In this document: positions 34,373-44,525 of the stretch, piece by piece | How the letters are laid out: each line of letters begins with the position of its first letter | How positions within the stretch are numbered: the first letter of the stretch is position 1 | From: an uncultured Eubacteriales bacterium | GTDB lineage: Bacteria > Bacillota > Clostridia > Peptostreptococcales > Anaerovoracaceae | Assembly (NCBI GenBank): GCA_900318105.1 | Contig: ONJG01000089.1 | Coordinates: 1 to 44,545 of the forward strand | Direction of reading: 5' to 3' | DNA: 44,545 bases | Notes under the pieces: model-generated | What the model was told of the DNA's origin: nothing | The model's input: only the letters and a program-made list of their open reading frames with translations | Databases searched by the model: none | Program-made: the position numbers and the translations under genes

Positions 34373-34724
34373 AAAATGATTCCCTCTTCCTTATTCTTGC
34401 AGAAAAGGAATCACTTTTTTGCAATCAGTTAGCCGATAAGTGATTCCTGCTTTCGGAAAAAGCGCAAATGGGAATCACTTTTCTCAAGAAAACCGGCATA
34501 TTTTCCCATAAAGCAGCTATTATTAGCCAAAGTTACTCATTATTTACACGAAAAATGATTCCTTTCCCTCGTCTTTTGCATTTCGGAATCACTTTTTGAC
34601 AATTACACGCATGAAAAATGATTCCCATTTTACCTTTTCATTCACTTGGGAATCATTTTCCAAACATTCTCACGCATTCTGGACTCTTTCCAAACATTCT
34701 CATGCACTTGGGAATAATTATTTC
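34373..34724. repeat. Array of alternating GGAATCA(C/T)TTTT motifs
   Basis: Nine copies of a 10-13 base motif occur here: minus-oriented at 34373-34384, 34438-34447, 34551-34562 and 34614-34626; plus-oriented at 34407-34418, 34470-34482, 34585-34597, 34648-34661 and a decayed one at 34710-34724. Orientation alternates for the first eight copies, so neighbours can form hairpins; 34406-34416 with 34438-34448 is an 11-bp perfect pair. At 34660-34676 and 34690-34706 a 17-base direct repeat is added with a 30-base period. No convincing gene lies in 33940-34732. Confidence 0.75.
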
Positions 34725-34771
34725 ATACACTTTCATGCATTCGGAGTGAATTCTATTATAGAACCGGCATG

Positions 34772-34801
34772 AAAAAGAGCAGGCATGATGACGCCTGCTC
34801 T
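34772..34801 (-). terminator. Rho-independent terminator after serS
   Basis: On the minus strand AGAGCAGGC (34801-34793) pairs with GCCTGCTCT (34784-34776) around an 8-base loop, followed by a T-run (to 34772). It lies 63 bases after the serS stop codon. Confidence 0.88.
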
Positions 34802-34863
34802 ATTGTCTTGTATTGCGTATCTATTTATTCTACGTATTTGTTTACTTCGACTATTTTGGTCAA

Positions 34864-36144
<1,281 letters not shown>

Positions 36145-36170
36145 TTAATTACCTGCTTTTTACTATTTTA

Positions 36171-38096
36171 TTAAAAGATATTACGGCGATATCTGTCATA
36201 CACGGCCCTGAGTTCGTCGAGCTTTTCCTCTATCTCGAGCTCGTACTTGCTCAGCTCCGAATAGTTCTCTTCGTCTATGGCAATTCTCGCCTTCATCAGC
36301 AGCGACGCCCTGCCCTTTTCCTCGCGTCCGATGAGGGACTTGAGCCTGCTGATTTCTTCCCAGTTCTTTGCGTCGTATTCGTTTGAATCGTCGTCGTGAA
36401 GTCTGACGCAATCGCGCAGGAAGTCCATGGTGTTTGGAATATATCTGTCGTGATATTCCATAGTCCATTTGTATATCATCTGCTCGCGGTACGAGCGGAG
36501 TATCATGGCAGCGGTTTCGTCTCCGCCTGTTATAACTTCTGTTTTATCCGCATCGATTCCGGAGTCGCCCCACATGGCAAAGCTCTGCCAGACGTTGGCC
36601 GGGGCCTTTCCGAAGAGCTTCTCCCTCTCCTCCGGGGTGTAGTCGGTGTAAATATTGCGCTCCGACCTGTACTCCCTGTTCTTTTCGAGGTAGAAATCCT
36701 CATCTCCATATTTCTTGCTGATGGATTTCTCAAGGTCCGAAGATGTCTTTCCTGCCTCGAGCACGGCCTTGATGCCGTCGAGCATCGTCATGTACGCCGC
36801 GCCTATCACAAGGTATGTGTTGGTGTGCGGGTTTGGCGATCTCAGCTCAAATCTGGTCGCGCGGGGGTTCTTGAGATCCCTGACCAGTCCGATCAGCACG
36901 GTCCTGTTCCTAGAAGGTGTACTGTGGTCCATGCCGAGCGAAGTAACCGTACATACCGGAGCCTCGTAACCGGGTTTCAGCCTCTGAAATGAGCTGTGCG
37001 TCGGCGCTATGATCGGATAGAGTACCTCGTAATTTCTGAGAAGACCCATGAGCGCGCCATAGCCCACCGGGCTGATGAACTCGGATTCCTTTTCGGCCGG
37101 CTCAAAGAGGTTGACCGTCTCACCGGATTTAAGGCTCGCCGCCACTCCGAAATGCGTATGCTCACCGGAGCCTGCGACTCCGTAAATCGGCTTGGCGCTG
37201 AAAGTCACGTCCAGATTGTTCATGCGAAATACATCGCGCACTATCTTTCTTATCTGGCTTTCGTTGTCGGCGGCCTGCATCGGATTTGAATATTTCCAGT
37301 CTATCTCGAGCTGCTCCATTATGTGGTCGAAGTTTCCGGAGTTGCCCATTTTAGCCTTTACTCCGCCGACTTCCTTGTGACCCATCTCGACGCCGAATCC
37401 GTAGTGATCGAGTATCTCTATGGTCTGCTCGAGCGCCGTGGCAACCGGTCCCGTGACCCTCTGCCAGTACTGCTCTTTGAGCTCCTGCGCTATGGAAAGC
37501 TGCTGCCTGTCGGCTTTGTCCTCCGGCGTCTTGACCCAGAACTCGAGCTCTGTTGCGTTGGTCAGAACCAGGCTTTCTATATCGCTGAAACTCTTGATAC
37601 CTGCGATTTGCTTAAAGACTTCGGGGTGCTCCTTGAGGAGTTTTTCCAGCCCTTCGCTGAAGCGCCCGACCGAGTCTTTGAGGAAAATCCTCGAGCCGAC
37701 CATGTGGTCGCCGTTGTGTCTGAGAAATGAAGGTATCCTCAGTGTGCCTGTTGGCAAACCGGTCTCATAATCGATGTTGCCGTAGTTGTACTCAACATAC
37801 CAGTTCACATCGGGATCTGGCACTATATCCACACGCGCGTTGGAGAGATCCGCTATGGTCGGAAGCGCTACCGACGAGCCGTCCGTCTGCACTCCGTCCT
37901 TAAGCAGGATGTCTATCTCGTCGATAAAAGCGTCGACGGGGATTTTCTCGTCCGTGTTGTGGTTGCCCATGTCCACGCCCGTGAGCGAGACGAAGCGGAC
38001 CTCCGGATGTGCCCGGAGTTTGTTTATGATCGTTTCCGCATCGTGCTCATCCGGCATGAGCGTAAATAACATTCTGTTTAAATCATAATTAATCAT
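36171..38096 (-). CDS. glnA: Glutamine synthetase, long variant
   Basis: The 641-residue protein should make glutamine from glutamate, ammonia and ATP. Glutamine synthetase motifs are TDGSSV (71-76), ELEFWV (183-188), GVEMGHKEVGG (235-245), GSGEHTHFG (309-317), RLKPGYEAP with Arg372, and RFELRSPNP (415-423). Type I enzymes are usually about 440-470 residues; the surplus here is mostly a C-terminal extension after about residue 470, helical and charged, together with some internal insertions. The frame is open 100 codons upstream with low-complexity Pro/Arg content, but I place the start at the ATG at 38094-38096 (AAGGG upstream), where the recognisable domain begins. It precedes serS. Confidence 0.88.
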   Translation of the reverse strand: MINYDLNRMLFTLMPDEHDAETIINKLRAHPEVRFVSLTGVDMGNHNTDEKIPVDAFIDEIDILLKDGVQTDGSSVALPTIADLSNARVDIVPDPDVNWYVEYNYGNIDYETGLPTGTLRIPSFLRHNGDHMVGSRIFLKDSVGRFSEGLEKLLKEHPEVFKQIAGIKSFSDIESLVLTNATELEFWVKTPEDKADRQQLSIAQELKEQYWQRVTGPVATALEQTIEILDHYGFGVEMGHKEVGGVKAKMGNSGNFDHIMEQLEIDWKYSNPMQAADNESQIRKIVRDVFRMNNLDVTFSAKPIYGVAGSGEHTHFGVAASLKSGETVNLFEPAEKESEFISPVGYGALMGLLRNYEVLYPIIAPTHSSFQRLKPGYEAPVCTVTSLGMDHSTPSRNRTVLIGLVRDLKNPRATRFELRSPNPHTNTYLVIGAAYMTMLDGIKAVLEAGKTSSDLEKSISKKYGDEDFYLEKNREYRSERNIYTDYTPEEREKLFGKAPANVWQSFAMWGDSGIDADKTEVITGGDETAAMILRSYREQMIYKWTMEYHDRYIPNTMDFLRDCVRLHDDDSNEYDAKNWEEISRLKSLIGREEKGRASLLMKARIAIDEENYSELSKYELEIEEKLDELRAVYDRYRRNIF

Positions 38097-38132
38097 TAAA
38101 CTAATACCCTTTAAATACTTGTAAAGATTTTT

Positions 38133-38147
38133 CGGAGCGACGCTCCG
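38133..38147. repeat. GC-rich palindrome between UPF0182 gene and glnA
   Basis: CGGAGC-GAC-GCTCCG, in a GC-rich gap of 85 bases. It is not followed by T residues in either direction, so it is not a standard terminator. Confidence 0.4.
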
Positions 38148-38181
38148 AGCGCAGCGGCGCCTTTCGCCACTCCCTTGCGGC

Positions 38182-41100
38182 CTAGTCGGCGGCGGCTGCG
38201 TCCGCAGCCTGCTCGGCACCGGCACCCGCGCCTGCATCGGCAGTAGCTGTATCAGCAGCGGCGTTCGTGCCGGCTGCCGCGGCATCAGCCCCGGCTGATG
38301 CGCCGCCGCTCTCACTCGAGAGCTTGCTGAGATAATTCTCAAGCTGCTTGATGTATTTGCCGTAGCCTTCCCAGTCGCCGTTCTTCTGGGCCTCAATGGC
38401 CTTGTTGTACGCGTTCTGGGCTTTGTTGATCAGCGACTGCACGTCATCGCTCGCCGCACCGTCGGCTCCGTCATCGATGCCGTCTATCTTGTTTTGCTTG
38501 TCTCCGGCATCTCCACCGAACAGGCTGACCAGGGCCTCCGCGAGCGTCGCCTCATATGCGATCTTATCCTGATAAGCCACGATTACTCTCTTGACCTCAG
38601 GAATAGCCTGGTTGGACGCCTCGAGGTAAACCGGCTCGACGTACATCAGCGATGTGCCGATAGGTATTACGAAGAGATCTCCTCTCTTGTAAGTCGAACC
38701 TGAGGATTTCCAGAGCGCGAAGTCCTGAGAAATCTGCGGATTCTGGTCTATCTGCGCCTCTATCTGCATCGGTCCGTATATGTTCTTGTTCTTTGGCATC
38801 GTGTATACGATGAGCTGTCCGTAGTTGTCGCCGTCGTTTCTGCCCATCATAATGGCCGTCATGTTCTGTTTGGACTTCGGAGTGAAAGGCACCATGTTGA
38901 TGAACTCCGCTCCCTCTTCCGTATCAGGCAGGTTGAAGACATAATAGCTCGGGTCCATGCGAACCTGCTCTGTGCCGTAGATGTGATGTGCGATATCCCA
39001 GAGGTCCTCCTTCTGGTAGAAGACCTTGACCTCGTCCATATGGTACTTTGTGTAAACCTCAGCCTGAATCTTGAACATGGCGTTCGGATATCTCAGGTGA
39101 GACCTGAGTTCGTCGCTGATTTCATTCGAAGACTTGAAGAGTTTAGGATAAATCTTCTGATAAGTCTTTGCGATCGGATCGTCCTCGTCGACAATGTAGA
39201 AGTCCACTGTTCCCTCGTAGGCATCCACAACGACCTTGACCGAGTTTCTGATGTAGTTGGTCGCGTTGAGCTCTCCGTCGTACGGCTCGGAGTATGGATA
39301 ATTGCTGCTCGTTGTATAGGCATCGAGTATCCAGTAGAGTTTGCCGTCCACGATTGTCATGTACGGATCCTCTTCGTATGACAGATACGGCATGATTCTC
39401 TTAACCCTGTCCACAACGCTTCTCACGTACATGATCTTCGATTCCGAAGTGATGTTAGGCGAAACGAGGATGTTGATGCTGCCCTCTCTCATCGCGTAGA
39501 GAATTCTGTTGAGCAGGTTCAGCTTGATGCCGTGGCTGCCCTTGTACTCGGTATATTTGTTTTCGCTTCCGTCCGGATAGTCGAACTCGGCTTCCTTGGT
39601 ATTTACGATTACGTAATCCTTGGAAAGCTCGCCGAAGTAAATCTCCGGCCTGTCAATCTTGAGTTCCTCGACGTTCGTCTCCGGCGGGATATTGCCCTCA
39701 ACCACGTCCGGCTGACCCGAGGCCGTTACGGTATCCACCTGCGATACGGCAACTCCGTAACCGTGTGTGTACTTGAGGTGCTTGTTGATCCATGTATTCG
39801 AAATCTTCTCTTCGTCGATTTCCCTGGCGGAGAGATATGTCTGAGTTATGTTTCCGTTAATGGTGTATCTGTCGATGTCCACGTCGTTGAATCTGTAGTA
39901 CTGACGGATACTCTGTGTCTGGTTGTAGAAATCCTCCACCGGCTCATAGTCGTTTATCCTGATATTGCCGATGGTCTCTTCGTTGCTTGTGATGGTCTCT
40001 GCAGTGAGAGAATCGTCCGCTTTATATGTGGCAACCCTGACATCGTCGATGCCGTATGCGTGCCTCGTGTACTCGATATTGCTCTCGAGATATTTCGACT
40101 CCTTGTTGATTTCGTTCGGGCTTACTATGAGCGTCTGAACGGCATTGCCCGCGACATTGCCAAGCACGAAAACGAGCACCATGATCACGGGAATCTTGAG
40201 AAGTTTTGTGATTTCACCCTTCTTGATGTGTATGGCAAGCGTCACCGCACCGACAACCGAAAGCACCATGATGATGCGGTAGAGCCAGAGCGTTACGTTG
40301 ACATCCACAAAGCCCGCGCCGTACACAGCGCCTGTATGCGTGTGCAGGAGATCGAACTGCTTGAGGAAGAAGTCCGCGCCCAGCATGAGATAGAATATAA
40401 CACCGAGGATAATGAGTTTGCCGCTTGCAATATCCATGAGGTGTTCGAGGTTGCTGTTGTTGATATCCACCCTGCGGCCTCTGGCCTTCTTGTGATTCTT
40501 ATCAAAAGCCGTGCCGACCGCATTCTTGGCGGCTCTTCCCATCCTTCCGATCACGGAGTGGTCTATAGGAGTGCGGTAGATAACCTTGGGCTCTGATTCC
40601 TCCTCTTCCTCCATGATGTCCTCGGGGGTGACGGGGCCGTCGTCTTCGTGATTGAAAAAGTCCGGCGTCCTTACTGTCAGAAGGTATGCATAGTAAATAA
40701 CGGTGACCACCGCCAGTCCGATTACGGAGGCGAGGATGATCTCATTTAATTTGTCATACCAGTCGAGGTCAAAGATATAGAATCCTATGTCCAGATTGAA
40801 CAGCGGATCTTTAAGGCCGAAGTTCGTCGCGTTCGCCGACTTCAGATATGTCAGCCAGGTCCCGCTGGTGGCAAATACCGCAGTCAAAGCTCCGAATATA
40901 GCCGAAAGCACCCATGAGACTTTGTTTATCCTCTTTGCGTTCGGAATTTCATGAGACTCGATCTTCCTGAAATAGCCATTTTTGAGCGTCCTGAGATAAA
41001 ATCTCGCAAGAAGCGTCATCACGATAAATGTCGGAACTCCGATCTCAAGCTGAGTGATCATTTTCTTCCAGAACACGGATGTGTACCCGAGGTCCTTGAA

Positions 41101-41271
41101 CCACATCCAGTCCGTGATGAAGCCTACGGTCAGAAGCAGCACGCCGAGTACGACCGCAATAATCATAAGAAGAGCAGACAAGCCCTTACGTGGCGGTTTG
41201 CGCCTGCTCTTAAGTTCGTCTACTTTGGCCGCTTTCCTGGCCTTTTGTGTTTCTTTTGTATAGACTGCCAA
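38182..41271 (-). CDS. UPF0182 family large membrane protein
   Basis: The 1029-residue protein has a Lys/Arg-rich cytoplasmic start (1-30), about seven membrane helices in the first 370 residues (DWMWFKDLGYTSVFWKKM is a UPF0182 hallmark), and a large, probably extracellular domain (about 380-930) with SPNEINKESKYLESNIEYTR, YGVAVSQVD and PNAMFKIQAEVYTKYHM. A helical segment and an Ala/Gly-rich tail of about 45 residues end the protein. The family is widespread in Bacillota, Actinomycetota and Cyanobacteriota and has no established function. The start is TTG with AAGGAGG eight bases upstream. It follows the zinc-ribbon gene by 79 bases. Confidence 0.9.
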   Translation of the reverse strand: MAVYTKETQKARKAAKVDELKSRRKPPRKGLSALLMIIAVVLGVLLLTVGFITDWMWFKDLGYTSVFWKKMITQLEIGVPTFIVMTLLARFYLRTLKNGYFRKIESHEIPNAKRINKVSWVLSAIFGALTAVFATSGTWLTYLKSANATNFGLKDPLFNLDIGFYIFDLDWYDKLNEIILASVIGLAVVTVIYYAYLLTVRTPDFFNHEDDGPVTPEDIMEEEEESEPKVIYRTPIDHSVIGRMGRAAKNAVGTAFDKNHKKARGRRVDINNSNLEHLMDIASGKLIILGVIFYLMLGADFFLKQFDLLHTHTGAVYGAGFVDVNVTLWLYRIIMVLSVVGAVTLAIHIKKGEITKLLKIPVIMVLVFVLGNVAGNAVQTLIVSPNEINKESKYLESNIEYTRHAYGIDDVRVATYKADDSLTAETITSNEETIGNIRINDYEPVEDFYNQTQSIRQYYRFNDVDIDRYTINGNITQTYLSAREIDEEKISNTWINKHLKYTHGYGVAVSQVDTVTASGQPDVVEGNIPPETNVEELKIDRPEIYFGELSKDYVIVNTKEAEFDYPDGSENKYTEYKGSHGIKLNLLNRILYAMREGSINILVSPNITSESKIMYVRSVVDRVKRIMPYLSYEEDPYMTIVDGKLYWILDAYTTSSNYPYSEPYDGELNATNYIRNSVKVVVDAYEGTVDFYIVDEDDPIAKTYQKIYPKLFKSSNEISDELRSHLRYPNAMFKIQAEVYTKYHMDEVKVFYQKEDLWDIAHHIYGTEQVRMDPSYYVFNLPDTEEGAEFINMVPFTPKSKQNMTAIMMGRNDGDNYGQLIVYTMPKNKNIYGPMQIEAQIDQNPQISQDFALWKSSGSTYKRGDLFVIPIGTSLMYVEPVYLEASNQAIPEVKRVIVAYQDKIAYEATLAEALVSLFGGDAGDKQNKIDGIDDGADGAASDDVQSLINKAQNAYNKAIEAQKNGDWEGYGKYIKQLENYLSKLSSESGGASAGADAAAAGTNAAADTATADAGAGAGAEQAADAAAAD

Positions 41272-41296
41272 TTTACCGTCCTCCTTAACAAAAGTA

Positions 41297-41320
41297 CAGC
41301 GGCAGCGTCAGCTGCCGCTG
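41297..41320 (-). terminator. Perfect hairpin between zinc-ribbon and UPF0182 genes
   Basis: CAGCGGCAG pairs with CTGCCGCTG (9 bp, 6-base loop). On the minus strand it is followed by TACTTTTG, a poor U-tract. It may be a leaky terminator or a processing site tuning UPF0182 expression relative to the upstream gene. Confidence 0.5.
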
Positions 41321-41350
41321 CAGGTTTATATAATCATCTTGCAATTGCGA

Positions 41351-44161
41351 CTAGAGAAGCCAATGCCCTCCGAAAGTATTTGCCGCACTGAAACGGCTTG
41401 TGATGTTCTCGATAAACTCATCTATCGAAAGTGCCAGCTCGCTGTTCGGTGCTATATGCAGTACCAGTATAATGGCCAGCAAAACCACGAGGAGCACGGC
41501 GACTATTACAGCAAGAATTGTCAGTACAGTGCTTCCGCTGTCTACATCCTCATACTCTACCTGTGCAGCTGCTGCGGCTTCTTTTCTGGCCTTTTTCTCT
41601 GCTTTTTTAGCAGCTTTCTTTTCGGCCTTGGTCATTGCAGCGCCTGCGACTGCTGCACCGGCGGCTGCAGCTCCTGCAACTGCCGTCGCGTCGGTATCTC
41701 CGAGCCCAAGACCCTTGGCCTCGGTTCCCTCCACACTGAATCCTGAGTTAACCTCAGCATTGGATGCGGTCTCGTTTATCTCCGCAATTTCAGGCGGAAG
41801 ATCGCGATAAATGGTAGCATCCTCTACAGGAGTCTTGCTCTCTCCGAGCTCTTCGAGAATTGCCGTTGCGCTGAAGTCAACCGGAGCTTTCTCTGCTTCT
41901 TTCGGAGCAGCCTCATCTGCAGCGGCTGATGCTTCCTCGGTCGTAGCCGCTGCCGCAAGCCCTGCTATCGGAGCATCATCCTCAGGTATTTCTATATTCT
42001 CGCCTTTAAGTCTGCTGTATTCTTCATCCAGCAGTCTCTGGAATTCTTCATTTTTTCTATACAGTGTATAGAACTTATCTATTTTCTTTGTTGTCTCGGC
42101 TTTGATGCCTTCACCTGCCTGCGATCCGAAAAGGTCCTCAAGCTCATCAAGTGATACGGCATCGCTTGTCTTTGGCTCTTCTGCTGCAGGTGTCTCAGGT
42201 GCTGCAGGCGTCTCAGGTACTGCGGGAGCAGCTGGAACTACAGGAGCTTCCTCAACAGGCTTTACGGGCTCTGCCGGTTCTGCTTCAAAGTCATCCAGCC
42301 TGATAACCGGTGCCTCTGGTGCAACCGGACGTGCATCAAAAGCCTCTTCCTTTGGAGCCTCCGTTACTGCAGGGGCAAATCCCACGATGGGAGAATCATC
42401 TGCTGCCGGCTCCGGTTCCGAAACGATCTCGGGCTCTGCTGCAGGTGCTTCCGCGGGCTTGTCCGCATCTGCTCCGAAGTACTGCGGTACGTATTTGGCC
42501 AGAAGGTCTTCAACCGTCGGTTCTGCTTTCGGCTCTGCGGCTACCGGTTCCTCAGCAGCGGGTTCTGCTGCCTGCGGTTCCTCAACCACCTCAGGTTTGT
42601 TTGCCGTTATTTCGTCATCCAGTGAAAGTCCGAATGTCGGCTCTGTAGCAGGTACCTCTTCAGGAACGGGTTCTTCCTTTGCTGCTGTTTCGCTTGCTGC
42701 GGTAAGGCCTGCAAAGAGTTTATCCTCTGCCGAGGTTACTTCCGGCTCAAACATGAAATCCTCATAAGAAGGCTCGGGTGTTGTTTCGACTGCAGCTGCA
42801 GTTTCCGCCGGCTCACTTGCTGCCGTGAGTCCCGCAAAAAACGCATCATCTGCCTCCGTCACTTCCGGCTCGAAGGTAAAATCTGCTCCCATTGCCTCAA
42901 AAGATCCTTCTTCTGCAGGTTCTTCCACTGTGTCTTCTACTATATTTCCGACCTGAGCTTCTTCGGGCTCAGCCTTTTTATCTTCCTCAGCCTCTTTGAT
43001 AAGCTCAGGATCGATTTCAACTGTTCCCGTCAGCTCAGCGAGTCTTTTCTTGAGAGCTTCGATCTCAGCCTCTTCATCTGCAGGGGCCGCAATCGTCATG
43101 CCTGTTTTCTTTGGCTCAGCCTCTGTCATTTCGCTGAAGAGTTCTTTCTCATCGACTGCCTCGTCAACATCTTCGGATTCGATTTCGTCTTCGTCGTCAT
43201 CATCGTCTTCCTCGGCCTCATACTCATCTGTATGGGCCATCACTCTTGAAACGCGATCCGACCTTGGCTCCTCAGAAAGTTCGAGGTAGAGATCTTCGTC
43301 CAGATATTCGTCCTCGGCAGCGGTTTCTGCAACCGGTGTTTCTTCCGCTTTAGGTTCCTCAGCAGGGATTTCTTCCGCTTTAGATTCCTCTGCAGGAGCT
43401 TCGTCCATCACGGGCTCTTCAGCCGGGGCTTCCTCAGCTACGGGAGCTTCCTCCTCGGCTTCTCTCTTGATGTCGACGACCTCGTCTTTACCTGCTCCGA
43501 AGCCTGCCGCCATTTTCAGAAAGTTGGGGAGCTCGAATTTTGAGGGTGCGGGTTCTGGCTTAGCCTCCTCTGAAACAGTTTCCTTTTCTGCCGGCTCCTC
43601 AGAAGTCAAATATTCGTCTTCCGGTCCGCCTGTCTCTATATCATCGAACGGAGTCTTTACAGGTGCATCCACATCTTCATAGAGCGGAGCCATACGGAGC
43701 TTTGGCGGTTTTGTGCCACCCACCATTTCAGGGTCGTACTCCAGAACTTCCGTATATTCAATAGACCTGTCAAGCGCAGCTCTTTCTCTCTCTTCTTTAT
43801 CCGCCTTGAGTAAGTCTATGTATCCCATCGTACGGTTTTTATCATCAGACTGAGTCATCTCCGAGTAGATTTCTCTCTCGTCTATGTTGTCAGTCGTAGC
43901 CGCCCATGGTGACTTGATTCCCTGCGGAACCTCTTTCCTCTGTGGTTCGTCAATTACATTGCTCCAGTCGAATGAAACTCTGGCGTCAAACGCCTCCTCT
44001 GCCCCCATCGCCTTTCCGGCGAGAGTGTCTGTGACGCTTGCCGGCTCGTCGATTTCGAGAGTTCCGAAATCACGCACCTTGGTTTCCTCTACTTTGGTTC
44101 CACATTCGCTGCAGAACTTTGCTCCTTCTGCGAGCGGGCTGCCGCAATTACTACAGAACAC
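41351..44161 (-). CDS. Zinc-ribbon, acidic low-complexity, single-TM protein
   Basis: The 936-residue protein starts with a zinc ribbon (Cys3, Cys6, Cys17, Cys20 in CSNCGSPL and FCSECGTKV). A long disordered region follows, very rich in Glu, Ala and Pro, with runs such as EEDDDDDEDEIE and repeated EEAPAEE-like units; FEPEVT-x(6-8)-FAGLTAASE occurs twice near residues 470-530. A Lys/Ala-rich stretch (about 845-868) leads to one membrane helix (about 878-903) and a short outer tail. The function is unknown; a membrane-tethered cytoplasmic scaffold is my inference. The start is GTG (44159-44161) with GGAGG eight bases upstream; the frame extends 30 codons further without a site. It is upstream of the UPF0182 gene. 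Confidence 0.85.
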   Translation of the reverse strand: MFCSNCGSPLAEGAKFCSECGTKVEETKVRDFGTLEIDEPASVTDTLAGKAMGAEEAFDARVSFDWSNVIDEPQRKEVPQGIKSPWAATTDNIDEREIYSEMTQSDDKNRTMGYIDLLKADKEERERAALDRSIEYTEVLEYDPEMVGGTKPPKLRMAPLYEDVDAPVKTPFDDIETGGPEDEYLTSEEPAEKETVSEEAKPEPAPSKFELPNFLKMAAGFGAGKDEVVDIKREAEEEAPVAEEAPAEEPVMDEAPAEESKAEEIPAEEPKAEETPVAETAAEDEYLDEDLYLELSEEPRSDRVSRVMAHTDEYEAEEDDDDDEDEIESEDVDEAVDEKELFSEMTEAEPKKTGMTIAAPADEEAEIEALKKRLAELTGTVEIDPELIKEAEEDKKAEPEEAQVGNIVEDTVEEPAEEGSFEAMGADFTFEPEVTEADDAFFAGLTAASEPAETAAAVETTPEPSYEDFMFEPEVTSAEDKLFAGLTAASETAAKEEPVPEEVPATEPTFGLSLDDEITANKPEVVEEPQAAEPAAEEPVAAEPKAEPTVEDLLAKYVPQYFGADADKPAEAPAAEPEIVSEPEPAADDSPIVGFAPAVTEAPKEEAFDARPVAPEAPVIRLDDFEAEPAEPVKPVEEAPVVPAAPAVPETPAAPETPAAEEPKTSDAVSLDELEDLFGSQAGEGIKAETTKKIDKFYTLYRKNEEFQRLLDEEYSRLKGENIEIPEDDAPIAGLAAAATTEEASAAADEAAPKEAEKAPVDFSATAILEELGESKTPVEDATIYRDLPPEIAEINETASNAEVNSGFSVEGTEAKGLGLGDTDATAVAGAAAAGAAVAGAAMTKAEKKAAKKAEKKARKEAAAAAQVEYEDVDSGSTVLTILAVIVAVLLVVLLAIILVLHIAPNSELALSIDEFIENITSRFSAANTFGGHWLL

Positions 44162-44247
44162 TATAACTACCTCCAATTGTTCTTTGTCCTCGTCGGACGA
44201 TTCTTTTTTGCACATCAAAAAACGCGCATTTGTACTTATACAGGAAA

Positions 44248-44276
44248 ACAATACAACAAATTCTGTCTAATTTCAA
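44248..44276 (-). promoter_or_regulatory. Probable promoter of the zinc-ribbon gene
   Basis: On the minus strand TTGAAA (44271-44276) and TATTGT (44248-44253) are 17 bases apart. This predicts a leader of about 80 bases and lies back to back with the tRNA-Lys promoter. Confidence 0.45.
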
Positions 44277-44306
44277 TGTTTTGACGAATTTTTGTATTGT
44301 TTTGTC

Positions 44307-44335
44307 TTGACTTGAGGCGATGTGAATGCTATTAT
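44307..44335 (+). promoter_or_regulatory. Promoter of tRNA-Lys
   Basis: TTGACT (44307-44312) and TATTAT (44330-44335) are 17 bases apart, with an extended -10 TG at 44327-44328. Transcription should start near 44342, about 64 bases before the tRNA. Confidence 0.75.
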
Positions 44336-44405
44336 TCTCAAGCGGCTTTAAGACAGATGAACAATTCATCGCCATATGAAGCCGCACACCCAACCCATAC
44401 AATAT

Positions 44406-44481
44406 GGATGATTAGCTCAGCTGGCAGAGCACCTGACTCTTAATCAGGGTGTCCAGGGTTCGAGCCCCTGATCATCCACCA
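44406..44481 (+). tRNA. tRNA-Lys (anticodon CUU)
   Basis: The 76-base sequence folds as a standard cloverleaf: acceptor GGATGAT/ATCATCC, D arm GCTC/GAGC, anticodon stem CCTGA/TCAGG with loop CTCTTAA (anticodon CTT, reading AAG), T arm CAGGG/CCCTG with TTCGAGC loop, discriminator A and an encoded CCA end. It has its own promoter and terminator and seems to be a single-gene unit. Confidence 0.97.
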
Positions 44482-44486
44482 GAGAC

Positions 44487-44525
44487 ATCCGCAACCCAAG
44501 CAATTGCAACAGGTTGCGGATTTTT
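44487..44525 (+). terminator. Rho-independent terminator after tRNA-Lys
   Basis: ATCCGCAACC (44487-44496) pairs with GGTTGCGGAT (44512-44521), followed by five T residues counting the last stem base. It lies five bases after the tRNA. Confidence 0.92.

Noticed and set aside
34097..34432. 111-codon frame across the repeat block
   Set aside because: The open frame is produced by the 30-bp repeat; there is no SD and no family resemblance.
34107..34724. CRISPR array
   Set aside because: Repeats are short, change orientation, and lack uniform unique spacers; no cas gene is present.
38097..38396. 100-residue N-terminal extension of glutamine synthetase
   Set aside because: It overlaps the end of the UPF0182 gene and is Pro/Arg-rich noise; the domain starts at 38096.
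42102..42767. Ser/Ala-rich open frame on the plus strand
   Set aside because: It is the complement of the Glu/Ala/Pro-rich repeats of the zinc-ribbon gene, whose codon bias keeps the opposite frame open.
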